Positions 1 through 9,369 of a stretch of DNA of 64,000 nucleotides are shown in pieces. The notes under the pieces were generated by a model. It saw only the letters and a list, made by a program, of their open reading frames with translations, made no database searches and was not told the origin of the DNA. The translations under genes and the position numbers were made by a program. Source of the stretch: Flavobacterium johnsoniae UW101 (GTDB taxonomy: Bacteria > Bacteroidota > Bacteroidia > Flavobacteriales > Flavobacteriaceae); NCBI RefSeq assembly GCF_000016645.1, contig NC_009441.1:3782001-3846000 (forward strand). Direction: 5' to 3'. Position 1 is the first letter of the stretch. Each line of letters opens with the position of its first letter.

Positions 1-470
1 TAGGAAATGCAGCGGGAATTTTAACCGGACAAAATTTAGGAGCTCAAAAACCTGAAAGAGCCGAAAAATCGGTCTGGAGAGCAGGTATGATCAATATGTG
101 CTTTTTGATTACAGTGGCAATTGGGTGGATTTTTATGGCAGATCCTGTTGTCAGAATCTTTTCTGACGTGCCCGAAGTAATTGATAACAGCACAACCTAC
201 ATTCACATTATTTCCATCGCCTATGTATTATTAGGATATACAATGGTTATTTCAAGAGCACTTAATGCTGCCGGAAAAGTTATGATTGTCACCCTGCTTT
301 ACATTCTCATGTTTTACGTGATACAAATACCACTTTCTTATGTCTTTGCAGTAGCATTAGGATTTGGTCCAAAAGGCATTTTTGCCGCAATATTACTTTC
401 AGAACTTGTATTGGCTTTTGGCTGTATTACAATATTCAGAACAGGAAAATGGAAACTGACTAAAGTTTAA
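1..470 (+). CDS. MATE family efflux transporter, C-terminal part (5' end outside window)
   Basis: The reading frame is open from the window edge (codons from base 3), so only about the last 155 residues are present. The visible start contains GQNLGAQKPERAEKSVWRAG, matching the loop typical of MATE drug/sodium antiporters in the MOP flippase superfamily, followed by hydrophobic membrane segments and a short basic C-terminus. MATE proteins export small molecules across the inner membrane using Na+ or H+. The acyl carrier protein gene starts 35 bp downstream on the same strand, which suggests one operon and export of whatever the next genes build. The substrate cannot be read from the sequence. 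The first ATG seen here (base 87) is internal to the gene and is not the start. Confidence 0.85.
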   Translation, partial: GNAAGILTGQNLGAQKPERAEKSVWRAGMINMCFLITVAIGWIFMADPVVRIFSDVPEVIDNSTTYIHIISIAYVLLGYTMVISRALNAAGKVMIVTLLYILMFYVIQIPLSYVFAVALGFGPKGIFAAILLSELVLAFGCITIFRTGKWKLTKV

Positions 471-505
471 ATTAAATAACAGAAACAAATTAAAACAAGA
501 TTATT

Positions 506-748
506 ATGAGTACAACACAAGAATTACATCAAGTATTTGCAACAGCATTCGAAATCCCTGTAGAATCAATTACACCTGATTTAGAATATCAGGGTATTGT
601 CGAATGGGATTCTATGAGCCATTTACTTTTAGTTGAAGAACTGGAGCGTTTTTATAATGTTTCAATTTCTATGGAAGATATTCTCGAAATGGGAAACATC
701 GATAAAATAAAAGCAATATTGAAGAAAAACGGAGTAGAAATCCAATAA
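506..748 (+). CDS. Acyl carrier protein
   Basis: An 80-residue acidic protein with the carrier-protein signature EWDSMSHL; Ser36 in the DSM motif is the expected phosphopantetheine attachment site. Length and the predicted four-helix pattern fit a free-standing ACP or PCP. It lies 17 bp before an adenylate-forming ligase, the usual arrangement where the ligase loads an acyl or aminoacyl group onto the carrier (as in DltA/DltC or small NRPS-like systems). It is not the fatty-acid ACP by context, since no fab genes are nearby. The cargo is unknown. Confidence 0.9.
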   Translation: MSTTQELHQVFATAFEIPVESITPDLEYQGIVEWDSMSHLLLVEELERFYNVSISMEDILEMGNIDKIKAILKKNGVEIQ

Positions 749-765
749 TTCAAAAAGAAAAAAGT

Positions 766-2181
766 ATGGGACTTTATGATTTAATTAAAAAAAATAAAAA
801 ATTAAATTTTATAGATGCAAACACTAAGGTTGTCAAAACATTTAACGATATACACGAATCTTTAGATATTGAAGATCTTCGTGCAGTTGTTTTCATTTAC
901 AATGATAATCAACTGCCGGCAATCGAAGCATTTTTGAATTTTTATCAAAAAAAATATACAGTAGCCCTGCTTAATGCGGGGCTGCATCCTGAATTTAAAC
1001 AAAACCTGGAAAACGAATACAAACCAGCATATATCTTCGATCCGTCTAGAACGATTGTTGAAGATTATGATTTAAAACAGGTATCAAAAGACATATCTGT
1101 TTTTAAAAGAAAAGAAATTCGTCTCTACCCTATTCATGGCGATGTTAAGCTTTTAATGAGTACATCAGGAACCACAGGGTCGCCAAAATTTGTGAAAATT
1201 TCAGATGATAATCTGGTACAGAATGCTTTATCTATTATGGAGTACATGCCAATAACGGAACACGATGTTGTTCCGTTAAATGTACCTATTAATTTTGTGT
1301 ATGGCTTTTCGATTTTTACAACAAACTGTATAAAAGCAAATACAATTGTATGTACAGAAAGAGATGTGCTTCAAAAAGAATTCTGGTCAGATCTTGCAGA
1401 ATATGGCTACTCGACCTTAAGCGGCGTTCCTTATTTTTATGAGCTGCTGCATCGTTTTGGCTTCTTTAAAAAAGATACACCTTCTGTACGTTATTTCACC
1501 CATACGGGAGGAATGCTGAACCAAGAACTGGCAAACGTGATTTCAAATTATACCAATATTTACGATAAACAGTTTTTTGCGCAATACGGACAAACTGAAG
1601 CCAGCGGCAGAATGGCTTATTTACCGCCAAAAGATTTTGAGACGAAAGGAACATCAATAGGTTTTCCCGTCAAAAATGGAAGATTTGAAATTGATGAAAA
1701 CACAGGAGAACTTATTTATTACGGTCCTAATGTTTCCGGAGGTTATGCCAATAACATTTTCGATCTTCAGCATTATGACCAGACAGATAAACTTTATACC
1801 GGCGATCTGGCAGAAAAAGATGAATTGGGCTACTATCATATTAAAGGACGCATTAAACGTATTATGAAACTATTTGGAGTTCGTTTAAATCTTGATGAGG
1901 TTGAGGTTTTGCTTAAAAATCAACTGGGAGGCCAGACTTTTATCTGTATAAGTGTTCAGGATAAATATCTTGGTGTTATACATCAGGATGCTTCTTTACT
2001 TCGCGAAACCATAACACAGGTAATTAAGGAAAAACTGGGATTGCATGCCAGCTCAATAAAAAACTATTATTTCGATCAAGTGCCGCTTACTGTTAACGGC
2101 AAAGTCGATTATCCGGCTATAAACAAATACATCAACGAAAACGAAAATGTAGCTACAGCTGCAAAAACAGTTGTCGGGTAA
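766..2181 (+). CDS. AMP-binding adenylate-forming ligase
   Basis: A 471-residue member of the ANL superfamily. The ATP-binding loop STSGTTGSPK is at residues 132-141, the motif YTGDLAE and the hinge region GRIKRIMKLFGVRLNLDEVE follow, and the C-terminal catalytic lysine is in VNGKVDY (about Lys446). These enzymes activate a carboxylate with ATP and transfer it to a thiol, here most likely the phosphopantetheine of the ACP encoded just upstream. It is a little shorter than typical 500-550 residue relatives, mainly in the N-terminal domain. Substrate specificity (fatty acid, aryl acid or amino acid) cannot be told by eye. It sits in a same-strand cluster with the MATE exporter, ACP and a membrane acyltransferase. 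Confidence 0.9.
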   Translation: MGLYDLIKKNKKLNFIDANTKVVKTFNDIHESLDIEDLRAVVFIYNDNQLPAIEAFLNFYQKKYTVALLNAGLHPEFKQNLENEYKPAYIFDPSRTIVEDYDLKQVSKDISVFKRKEIRLYPIHGDVKLLMSTSGTTGSPKFVKISDDNLVQNALSIMEYMPITEHDVVPLNVPINFVYGFSIFTTNCIKANTIVCTERDVLQKEFWSDLAEYGYSTLSGVPYFYELLHRFGFFKKDTPSVRYFTHTGGMLNQELANVISNYTNIYDKQFFAQYGQTEASGRMAYLPPKDFETKGTSIGFPVKNGRFEIDENTGELIYYGPNVSGGYANNIFDLQHYDQTDKLYTGDLAEKDELGYYHIKGRIKRIMKLFGVRLNLDEVEVLLKNQLGGQTFICISVQDKYLGVIHQDASLLRETITQVIKEKLGLHASSIKNYYFDQVPLTVNGKVDYPAINKYINENENVATAAKTVVG

Positions 2182-2234
2182 TTTAAATATGTAACTAACA
2201 ATTAGGCTAAAACCTAAAATAAAAAAACAAAACC

Positions 2235-3326
2235 ATGGAACAGCAAAGCAAAAGAATTCCGGCACTGGATTTAATAAAAGGAATGAGTGTTATAGGAATG
2301 ATAATTATACATACACTGCTGACATTTGCAGATGTTAAATCACAATCGGAAACCGTTATTGGCAGTTTTATTGTTTTTCTGGGCAGAGGAACTTCTATTT
2401 TTCTAATCTGTATGGGAATAACATTTATGACTTCTCGTCATCAAAGTCTTTCTAGTTCTCTAAAACGTGGCGGACTGCTTTTAGCGGCGGCTCTTTTTAT
2501 GAATTTCTTAAAATTCATTTTTCCGGTAATTTTTGGTTTTGCACCAGATAATTTTATACAACGATACGGATGGCACGGACCAATTGAACAGCAGTATTTG
2601 TATTTAATGTTATTGGGCGACATACTGCAATTAGCAGGAATGTCTTTGCTGTTCATTGGTTTTATTCGAAAATATGTTACCAATAAATACGGAATCTTAG
2701 CCATAGGTCTATCAATCGCATTAGTTTCCAGAGAAGTCAGCGGCATCAATTTAAATTATCCCGTAATTAATTATGTATTAGATCTTCTTTTCAGTAATGA
2801 TTTTCCGGCATACGTTTATTTTCCTGTTTTTCCATGGATGTCTTTTATTATCATAGGAATGTTTTTTGGCAAATGGTATCAGGAACTTGATTATAACAGA
2901 CCGCAATTGTTTAAGAGTATGCTGTATATCGGTATTTTGTTTACTTTATCAGGCGCTCCTCTAGTTTTTATTTATGGAGATTACAATTACAATGGTTTTT
3001 ACCATATGGGTCCGGGCGGTGTACTTTATTTCGCAGGATGGACATTAATCTTTTTATGGATTATTTATAAAATATCAGTAAATATTAGAGAAAATAAGTT
3101 TGTTAGACTTTTAAAATACTGCAGCAAGAACCTCACTTCTATGTATATGACACAATGGATATTAATTTCCTGGGGCAAAGGCATCTTTGGTTTTAGAGAA
3201 AATGGAATAACAACGGTACTGGCACTTATAGTAATGTATATCGCCTTAACTTTTTCTGTTCAGATACTTTTGGATTTATTGAAAAAAAAGAGCCAGAAAT
3301 CAAAGCCTGTAGAAGCTTTAAACTAA
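2235..3326 (+). CDS. Membrane acyltransferase, DUF1624 / acyltransferase-3-like
   Basis: A 363-residue polytopic membrane protein with about ten hydrophobic segments. The opening RIPALDLIKGMSVIGMIIIH resembles the first helix of DUF1624 (heparan-alpha-glucosaminide N-acetyltransferase-like) and acyltransferase-3 proteins, with a basic residue and a helix-end His; the later FPVFPWMSFIIIGMFFGKW also fits DUF1624. Such enzymes move an acyl group across or at the inner membrane onto an extracytoplasmic acceptor. Lying 53 bp after an ACP/ligase pair, it may use the activated acyl group, but that is inference. The tail is basic (KKKSQKSKP), as expected for a cytoplasmic end. Confidence 0.7.
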   Translation: MEQQSKRIPALDLIKGMSVIGMIIIHTLLTFADVKSQSETVIGSFIVFLGRGTSIFLICMGITFMTSRHQSLSSSLKRGGLLLAAALFMNFLKFIFPVIFGFAPDNFIQRYGWHGPIEQQYLYLMLLGDILQLAGMSLLFIGFIRKYVTNKYGILAIGLSIALVSREVSGINLNYPVINYVLDLLFSNDFPAYVYFPVFPWMSFIIIGMFFGKWYQELDYNRPQLFKSMLYIGILFTLSGAPLVFIYGDYNYNGFYHMGPGGVLYFAGWTLIFLWIIYKISVNIRENKFVRLLKYCSKNLTSMYMTQWILISWGKGIFGFRENGITTVLALIVMYIALTFSVQILLDLLKKKSQKSKPVEALN

Positions 3327-3375
3327 AAATCAAGATATTTTTCTGTGATTAGGATATTATTAATAGATAATTTCA

Positions 3376-3383
3376 TACTTTTG
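3376..3383 (+). promoter_or_regulatory. -7 element (TACTTTTG) before the TonB receptor gene
   Basis: Matches the Bacteroidota -7 consensus TAnnTTTG, 50 bp before the ATG. No clear TTG was found at the usual -33 spacing, so this is a half-supported promoter. It would allow the receptor and lipoprotein to be expressed separately from the upstream biosynthetic genes. Confidence 0.45.
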
Positions 3384-3433
3384 AATTTTTATTTATTCTA
3401 AATAAGGATAGTTAATAATTCTAAGTATATTTC

Positions 3434-5800
3434 ATGAATCTCAAAATAGTATTGCTCTTTTTATTTTCGTCGACATTTTTAATCGCACAAAACAGAATCT
3501 CTGGAAAAGTAAATGATGAACACGGAAACCCGTTAAGCGGTGTTAACATTCAGCTTTTAGGAACACAAATAAATGCTGCAACAAATGCAGACGGGTTTTA
3601 TCAGATTGAAAATCTGGCAAAAGGCAGTTATACTATTGAAATAAGTTTAGATGGATATGTTTCGAAGAAGCAGACTATTGTTTTAGAAAATTCTGTAAAT
3701 ACTACAGTTGCTCTAACTTTAGAAAAAGCACATACATCAAAAGAAGCAGAGAAATTAAATGACGTAGTGGTAAAAGGTGTCTCTGAAAAAAGAAAAAAAG
3801 AGGAAACAGCAGAAGCCGTTTCTGTAATAGAAATGAAGGAAGCTAAATTTAAAACGGCAGATTTAGGCGAAGTGCTTGCCCAGACACAGGGTATTAATGT
3901 TAGGCGTACCGGAGGTTTAGGCTCAAGAACCAATTTTTCGATGAATGGACTCACAGGAAATCAAATCCGATTTTTCCTGGAGGGAATTCCTTTGGAATAT
4001 CACGGTTATACTTTCGGGATTTCAACAGTTCCGGTTAATTTAGTAGATCGTGTTGAGGTTTACAAAGGTGTCGTTCCTATCGAATTTGGAGCAGACGCGC
4101 TTGGCGGTGCTGTTAATTTAATTACGCCAAAGATAAAATCTGGTTTCAGCGGTTCATTTTCAGCTCAGGCAGGATCTTTTGGAACTTACAGAACTTCATT
4201 GATACTTAGTGACTACAATAAAAAGACTGGATTTTTTATAAAAGGAAACGGATTTTACGATGCTTCCAAAAACAATTATAAAGTAGATGTTGATGTTCCG
4301 GATGATGCCGGCAAGATCAAAAAAGTAACGGTTCCTAGATTTCATGATGCCTACAAAGGCTACGGATTGCAGCTGGTAACTGGTGTAAAAGACAGAATCT
4401 GGGCAAAAGAATTAAGTATAGAAGGATTTTACACGGATTACACAAAAGAAATTCAGCACAATCAATTAATGGTTGGCGTTCCTTACGGAGAAGTTATGAC
4501 GTATCGAAAATCGGCTGGAACTGTTCTTACCTATCGCAATGACTTTAGTGAAAATTTTAATTTAGACTTTATTTCGGGATACAATTACAGAGAACGCCAG
4601 TTTAAAGATGTATCTGATTATGTTTACAATTGGTACGGTGAACGTATCGAAGGTTCTGCAGGAAATATCAAAGGAGAAATTTCAGAATCTACAGGTCCAA
4701 GTGATACTTACACCTGGAATAATGATGTTTTTTCACGCCTGAAAGCTTCATGGAAAATCAATGAGCAGTATGCTGTGAGTTTTACATCAGCACCTACCTA
4801 CTCCAAACAAACCGGAGATGACAGACTTATTGACGGCTATGATCCAGCCGCTGCGGTAAGAGATTTGTTTACATGGGTTAATGGTGCAGACTTTAAAATA
4901 AATGCCTTTAATGAAAAATTAGAGAATCTTTTCTTTGTTAAAAATTATTGGCAGAAAATCAATTCTGAAGAAAAAATACCTTCTAATAATTCAGTAATAA
5001 AAGAAGACCGAAGCGTAAACTATTTTGGTTTTGGAGATGGATTCCGTTTTAAATTCAATGAACAATTTGCAGCGAGATTAACGTACGAATATGCTACCCG
5101 CCTGCCGCAGACAGATGAATTGTTTGGAGACGGTCAATTTATACAGGGTAATCTAAACTTAAAACCGGAACGCAGTCACAACATCAATTTTGAACTTTTC
5201 TTCAAGTCAAAAGAAAATTATGAAAAGAGTACCTGGCAGGTTCAGACCAATCTTTTTTTAAGAAAAATAGACAATCAAATCTTATTTGTTCCAAGTCTCG
5301 ATCGTAATAATATCTATCAAAATGTATTTGCAGCGACTTCTAAAGGAATTGAAGTGGCCGGAAGCTGGACTTCTAAAAACGACAGACTTTCATTTCACGC
5401 AAACAGTACGTACCAGCATTTTTATAATGACTCAAACGAAGGAATATTTGCCGCTTATAAAGGAGACAGAGTACCAAATCAGCCTTACTTTTTTGCTAAC
5501 GGAGGCGCAGCTTATTCTTTTCATAACCTAATTGGCAAATCTGATAAATTATCCTTTTTCCTTGATGCAAGATATGTATATGAATTTTTTAGAAGCTGGG
5601 AAAGTGCTTCTGTAAATCCGTTTGTAATCCCAAGCCAGAAGACTTTTGATTTTGGATCAACGTATCATAACAGCTTTAACGGAGTTAAATATGCCTTAAC
5701 CGCAGAAATACAAAACTTAAGCAATGAAAAAAATTATGACTTTTTTGGAGTACAAAAACCGGGAAGATCATTCAATATAAAATTAGTAACCCAATTTTAA
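3434..5800 (+). CDS. TonB-dependent outer-membrane receptor, siderophore-type (XusA-like context)
   Basis: A 788-residue outer-membrane receptor. After a signal peptide (cleavage near FLIAQ) comes a carboxypeptidase-regulatory-like domain (about 20-105), then a plug domain with VIEMKEAKFKTADLGEVLAQ and the GGLGSRTNFSMNG region, then a long beta-barrel ending in the aromatic-terminated strand RSFNIKLVTQF. TonB-dependent receptors import scarce ligands such as ferric siderophores. It lacks the length (about 1000 residues) and SusD partner of glycan-uptake SusC proteins, favouring metal or siderophore uptake. The next gene, 22 bp away, is a DUF4374-like lipoprotein; in Bacteroides a receptor and lipoprotein of this kind (XusA/XusB) take up ferric enterobactin. 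The ligand here is unknown. Confidence 0.9.
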   Translation: MNLKIVLLFLFSSTFLIAQNRISGKVNDEHGNPLSGVNIQLLGTQINAATNADGFYQIENLAKGSYTIEISLDGYVSKKQTIVLENSVNTTVALTLEKAHTSKEAEKLNDVVVKGVSEKRKKEETAEAVSVIEMKEAKFKTADLGEVLAQTQGINVRRTGGLGSRTNFSMNGLTGNQIRFFLEGIPLEYHGYTFGISTVPVNLVDRVEVYKGVVPIEFGADALGGAVNLITPKIKSGFSGSFSAQAGSFGTYRTSLILSDYNKKTGFFIKGNGFYDASKNNYKVDVDVPDDAGKIKKVTVPRFHDAYKGYGLQLVTGVKDRIWAKELSIEGFYTDYTKEIQHNQLMVGVPYGEVMTYRKSAGTVLTYRNDFSENFNLDFISGYNYRERQFKDVSDYVYNWYGERIEGSAGNIKGEISESTGPSDTYTWNNDVFSRLKASWKINEQYAVSFTSAPTYSKQTGDDRLIDGYDPAAAVRDLFTWVNGADFKINAFNEKLENLFFVKNYWQKINSEEKIPSNNSVIKEDRSVNYFGFGDGFRFKFNEQFAARLTYEYATRLPQTDELFGDGQFIQGNLNLKPERSHNINFELFFKSKENYEKSTWQVQTNLFLRKIDNQILFVPSLDRNNIYQNVFAATSKGIEVAGSWTSKNDRLSFHANSTYQHFYNDSNEGIFAAYKGDRVPNQPYFFANGGAAYSFHNLIGKSDKLSFFLDARYVYEFFRSWESASVNPFVIPSQKTFDFGSTYHNSFNGVKYALTAEIQNLSNEKNYDFFGVQKPGRSFNIKLVTQF

Positions 5801-5822
5801 TTTAATTATATAACCAATCAGT

Positions 5823-7046
5823 ATGAAAACAAATCGATTTTTTATAAAAAATGCTGCATTAGCCATAATGTGTTCTTTATTTGCATTAACATCGTGCAGC
5901 TCAGATGATAACAAGACAGATGACGAAGGTCAGGGTAATAATCCTGCAGTTATTGCAGCAGTTCGTGTAAATACTCCATCAGGAAGAGTTTTTTATTTAG
6001 GAGCATATGACAAATTCCCTTCAACTCTTGATTATAAAACAATGACAGAGATTGGGCCGGGTGCTACAATATATTCTTATGGCGAACATCCTTATGTATG
6101 GAATGGTACAGCCTCAACCTTAACGAGATACAATGTAAGCAACGACATGAAAATTTCATCTTCAGATGCTTTAAGTCTTGCTGGAACAGGTGTAAGCGGT
6201 ACTTTTGGTCCTCCTGCTTTCGTGTCTGAAACAGAAGCTTATTTTTTCGCCTTAAATGATGGAAAAATTATCAAGTTCAACCCAACAAGCATGACAATAA
6301 CTGAAACTATAGCAGTTACTCCATTACCATTAAGTAATGATGCTGCTGTTAAAACATCTACTTACAGCAGTTATGTTACTTCTGCAAAAAAAATTATTTT
6401 ACCTGTAGGAGCAACACCAACAGATTATAATAAGTTTCCACAATATGCACAAATTGCAGTTTTTGATATAGCATCAAAAGTGGTTACTTATGTTAAGGAT
6501 ACACGTATGTCAATGGGATATTTCACTTTTGCTAAAGGTAATGACGGAACATTGTATTACAGATCTTCTCGTGAAACAGCTCTTTCTTTAGATTACAGTA
6601 CTGTAACCGGCAACCCGCCAACAGGAGGATTATTAAAGGTAAATCCTGACGGAACATTTGATCCTAACTTTTTTGTAGATCTAAGAGCTGCTATAAATGC
6701 ACATTCAGTAAATGTAGTGCCTTATGTTAACGGAGATAAAGCACTTGCTCAATATTTAGATAACACATTTACGCCGCCGGCTAAACCTGCAGAATGGTAC
6801 AATGCTACAACTAAATATGCACTTGTAGATTTAAAAACTTTAAAAGTAGAACCTTTTACTTCTTTTGAACAATACGGAACAGTATATTCAGTAGGAACAA
6901 TTGATGGAGTTGAGTATTATGGAAATATTCCTACTGACAGTAATAATTTTAAATACAGACTTTTAAAACAAAAAGGAGCTGCTGAATTTGAAGCAATTTC
7001 TGAAGCTCTGGGCGGTAGTTTAATCTTTGTTGGAAAATTAAGATAA
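5823..7046 (+). CDS. DUF4374-like surface lipoprotein (XusB-like)
   Basis: A 407-residue lipoprotein. The lipobox LTSC places the lipidated Cys at residue 25, followed by an acidic stretch (SSDDNKTDDEG) of the sort that sends flavobacterial lipoproteins to the cell surface. The body is rich in short beta-strands with repeated 'value plus label' motifs (FNPTSMTITET, VDLKTLKVEP), fitting a beta-propeller. DUF4374 proteins accompany TonB siderophore receptors; XusB of Bacteroides thetaiotaomicron binds ferric enterobactin outside the cell. It is the last gene of its strand group and is followed by a strong hairpin terminator. The PepSY-type reductase seen in some xus loci is absent here. Family assignment is by pattern and context. 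Confidence 0.7.
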   Translation: MKTNRFFIKNAALAIMCSLFALTSCSSDDNKTDDEGQGNNPAVIAAVRVNTPSGRVFYLGAYDKFPSTLDYKTMTEIGPGATIYSYGEHPYVWNGTASTLTRYNVSNDMKISSSDALSLAGTGVSGTFGPPAFVSETEAYFFALNDGKIIKFNPTSMTITETIAVTPLPLSNDAAVKTSTYSSYVTSAKKIILPVGATPTDYNKFPQYAQIAVFDIASKVVTYVKDTRMSMGYFTFAKGNDGTLYYRSSRETALSLDYSTVTGNPPTGGLLKVNPDGTFDPNFFVDLRAAINAHSVNVVPYVNGDKALAQYLDNTFTPPAKPAEWYNATTKYALVDLKTLKVEPFTSFEQYGTVYSVGTIDGVEYYGNIPTDSNNFKYRLLKQKGAAEFEAISEALGGSLIFVGKLR

Positions 7047-7121
7047 GCATTCTCTCTTAATTTTGTTTTTTAGAATATAAATGGTGTTACAATTATAAAA
7101 TTTAAACACAGATTATTCGTT

Positions 7122-7159
7122 AAAAAAAGAATCTGCCCGAAAGGACAGATTCTTTTTTT
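7122..7159. terminator. Bidirectional rho-independent terminator
   Basis: Stem AAAAAAGAATCTG(C)CC / GG(A)CAGATTCTTTTTT around a GAAA loop, with A-tract left and T-tract right, lies between the convergent lipoprotein (+) and GNAT (-) genes. Confidence 0.85.
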
Positions 7160-7164
7160 ATTTC

Positions 7165-7689
7165 TTAGTTTCGCTTTTTTTCAATCTGATATACAAAATT
7201 CAATTTCGGACTTTCTCCAAAGTAAGCTACTACTTCTTCATCGATTTTCTCAGCATTCAATCTTGAAATTGCTATTTGCGATCTGATATTTTCTGACCCA
7301 ATGTGAAATTTTACTTTTGAAACATAATCAAAAACATAATCCAGCATTGTATTTTTTACACTTTGATTAAAACCTTTTCCCCAGCAGGATACAGCATAGA
7401 AAGTATATCCAATAAAAATACTCTCGTCTGCCTCGCTGTAATCATAAAATCGTGTGCTTCCAATAACTTTTTCGGTTTGTTTGTCTATAATTTTAAAAGC
7501 GCCCCGGCTTTTTATGGCACCTTCAAAAAACTTTTCGAAAACCTCTTTTTTCCATCGGTCTTTATTAGGGTGCTGTTCCCAAATTTTCGGATCGGAAGCC
7601 GTTTCGTATAGAGCATCAAAATCCTTTACCTCTAAAGGATATAGAACACAAAGATCATTTTCTAAAATGGGTTGTAAATTAAAAGTCAT
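7165..7689 (-). CDS. GNAT family N-acetyltransferase
   Basis: A 174-residue protein fitting the RimJ/RimL-like (Acetyltransf_3) group. It opens with LQPILENDLCVLYPLEVKDFDALYETASDP, has the beta-strand GSTRFYDY, and the acetyl-CoA-binding strand-helix region IGYTFYAVSCWGKGFNQSVKNTMLDYVFD, although the usual Q/RxxGxG/A loop is altered to CWGKGFN. The acceptor is unknown; relatives acetylate protein N-termini or small molecules. It stands alone on the minus strand, converging on the siderophore-type genes with a terminator between. Confidence 0.85.
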   Translation of the reverse strand: MTFNLQPILENDLCVLYPLEVKDFDALYETASDPKIWEQHPNKDRWKKEVFEKFFEGAIKSRGAFKIIDKQTEKVIGSTRFYDYSEADESIFIGYTFYAVSCWGKGFNQSVKNTMLDYVFDYVSKVKFHIGSENIRSQIAISRLNAEKIDEEVVAYFGESPKLNFVYQIEKKRN

Positions 7690-7757
7690 AACGTATAATT
7701 TTAATTCCTAAAATTGCACAAAAGTATTTACTGAATCACGAAAATCAGCAATTTCCT

Positions 7758-8456
7758 TTAACAAATCAACAACAATCGATATTCTCCATCATTTTCAACT
7801 GGCGCCCTATGGATACAAGGAAGTACTTGTTGTTTTGGATGATCTACAGCCAGACGCCACAGATGCATCAATCCTAAATTAATAGGTTCTGCATCGGTAT
7901 TTACCTGATAATGCAAATCAAAATAATTCTCTTTTAAAAACTCTTCAAATTCTTCTTCAGGTCCATCATGAAGTTCTTTTAACTTTGCCCTGATTTCTGG
8001 AATTAAAATTTTCTGTTCTGCCTGAGAATTAGAAACAATATCACTTGCTGCTCCGTGATAGGTGCATAAAAAAGTATCTGTTGCAACAGGCGAACGATCA
8101 ACATGAAATGAATATACATCAGTAGAGATAAAATCAAATTCATCATCACGCTCATAACATTTCAATAAATTAAGAGAAGGCGAAGCTCCAAAATCAGTTA
8201 ATAACTGCAAATCATTTAAGATTATTTCCCGTGCTGTACTGCCTTTTTCTGATAGCTGGAGCGCGATTAAATCTTCTGGAAAAACTTCTGTAATATTTTC
8301 TTTTAAACGCAGTTTGGTTACAATCTCATTAAAATCGCCATCTAAATTTCTGTACCAGCATAATGCATTTATTTCTCCCTTGAAATCCGTATGTACAAGT
8401 TCAGAAAAAGTAGAAACCATTCCTATTTGGCTGCTGGCAGAAAATGTATTATTCAT
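7758..8456 (-). CDS. DUF1826-like protein with an HxD...H motif
   Basis: A 232-residue soluble protein without signal peptide or membrane segment. The region around VYSFHVDRSP and LCTYHGAASDIV resembles the DUF1826 family, whose members carry FHxD, an LCTY-like strand and a late HR pair; here these are His118, Asp120 and His216 (PCIHRAPV). This spacing of HxD and a distal His is what a 2-oxoglutarate/Fe(II) dioxygenase fold would show, but no experiment is known to me for the family. DUF1826 genes are sometimes found with zinc-homeostasis genes; nothing of that type is adjacent. The family call is moderate, the enzymatic idea is inference. Confidence 0.5.
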   Translation of the reverse strand: MNNTFSASSQIGMVSTFSELVHTDFKGEINALCWYRNLDGDFNEIVTKLRLKENITEVFPEDLIALQLSEKGSTAREIILNDLQLLTDFGASPSLNLLKCYERDDEFDFISTDVYSFHVDRSPVATDTFLCTYHGAASDIVSNSQAEQKILIPEIRAKLKELHDGPEEEFEEFLKENYFDLHYQVNTDAEPINLGLMHLWRLAVDHPKQQVLPCIHRAPVENDGEYRLLLIC

Positions 8457-8666
8457 AATAAGAAATCAGTTAATTTATGTGCAAAAATATAGAATCATAA
8501 TCAGCTGACGCATTCTTACAGCTTAATTTTTGGAATCCTTTTTCGGTTTCTAAAATAGGTGTTATTCCTTATGCCGTCTTGATTCCATATTTCGATACAG
8601 CAATTAGCAGCGATTCAGCATAAATTATTACTTTTAAACCAATTAACTAATAATCAAAGAACTAAA

Positions 8667-9221
8667 ATGATGCAGACTGAAAATTTAGAAATCCCAAAAA
8701 TCAATTTTGATGCAGATGGAAAATTAATAATTACCGCCTCTCCCACTTCATCTAAAAATGATTTTGATTTTTTTGAAGGAAAATGGAAACTCCGTAATAA
8801 AAAACTCAATTCCAGATTGTCTAATTGCACGGAATGGACAGAATTTGAATCGACACAGGAAATGTACAAAGTTCTAAATGGAATTGGCAATATCGATAAT
8901 TTTCTTGCCACTTTTGACGGACAGCCATTTGAAGGGATGACAGTAAGATTGTTTAATCCGAAAAGCAGATTATGGAGCATTTATTGGGCAGATTCTAATG
9001 AAGGAAAATTAGATCCTCCGGTATTAGGTTCTTTTGAAAATAATGTAGGTCATTTTGTTACTAAAGACATCTTTAATGGAAAAGATATTCTGGTAATTTT
9101 TCGCTGGGATGCAAGAGACAAAAATAATCCGGTATGGAGTCAGGCATTTTCTGCAGACAATGGAAAATCCTGGGAATGGAACTGGTATATGTATATGTCA
9201 AAGTTTGAGCAGGAAGACTAA
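8667..9221 (+). CDS. DUF1579-like lipocalin-type protein
   Basis: A 184-residue cytoplasmic protein. The FDFFEGKW motif (residues about 29-36), followed by alternating strands (WTEFESTQEMYKVLNGIGN, GMTVRLFNPKSRLWSIYWAD) and a final EWNWYMYMSKFE, matches the small beta-barrel proteins annotated as DUF1579 in Bacteroidota and Proteobacteria. No catalytic residues are known for the group. Isolated on the plus strand between two minus-strand genes; a hairpin terminator lies 110 bp downstream. Confidence 0.6.
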   Translation: MMQTENLEIPKINFDADGKLIITASPTSSKNDFDFFEGKWKLRNKKLNSRLSNCTEWTEFESTQEMYKVLNGIGNIDNFLATFDGQPFEGMTVRLFNPKSRLWSIYWADSNEGKLDPPVLGSFENNVGHFVTKDIFNGKDILVIFRWDARDKNNPVWSQAFSADNGKSWEWNWYMYMSKFEQED

Positions 9222-9328
9222 ATTAAAGAACTGCACATATCATGTTTGTAAAATTGTAAAGCAGAAATTGAAATACTTATTCTACTTTTTTAATCATTTT
9301 GATATAAAAAAATTTATCGATAAAAGGA

Positions 9329-9367
9329 AAGCCGTGTCAAATTTTATAATGACACGGCTTCGCTTTT
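9329..9367. terminator. Rho-independent terminator
   Basis: Perfect 11-bp stem AAGCCGTGTCA / TGACACGGCTT with a 10-nt loop, then CGCTTTTT on the plus side; it can also serve the convergent minus gene ending at 9370. Confidence 0.8.
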
Positions 9368-9369
9368 TA

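Noticed and set aside
2441..2749. A 102-residue frame on the minus strand within the acyltransferase gene
   Set aside because: It is fully antisense to a well-supported membrane protein gene and has no recognisable motif; a shadow of the real gene.
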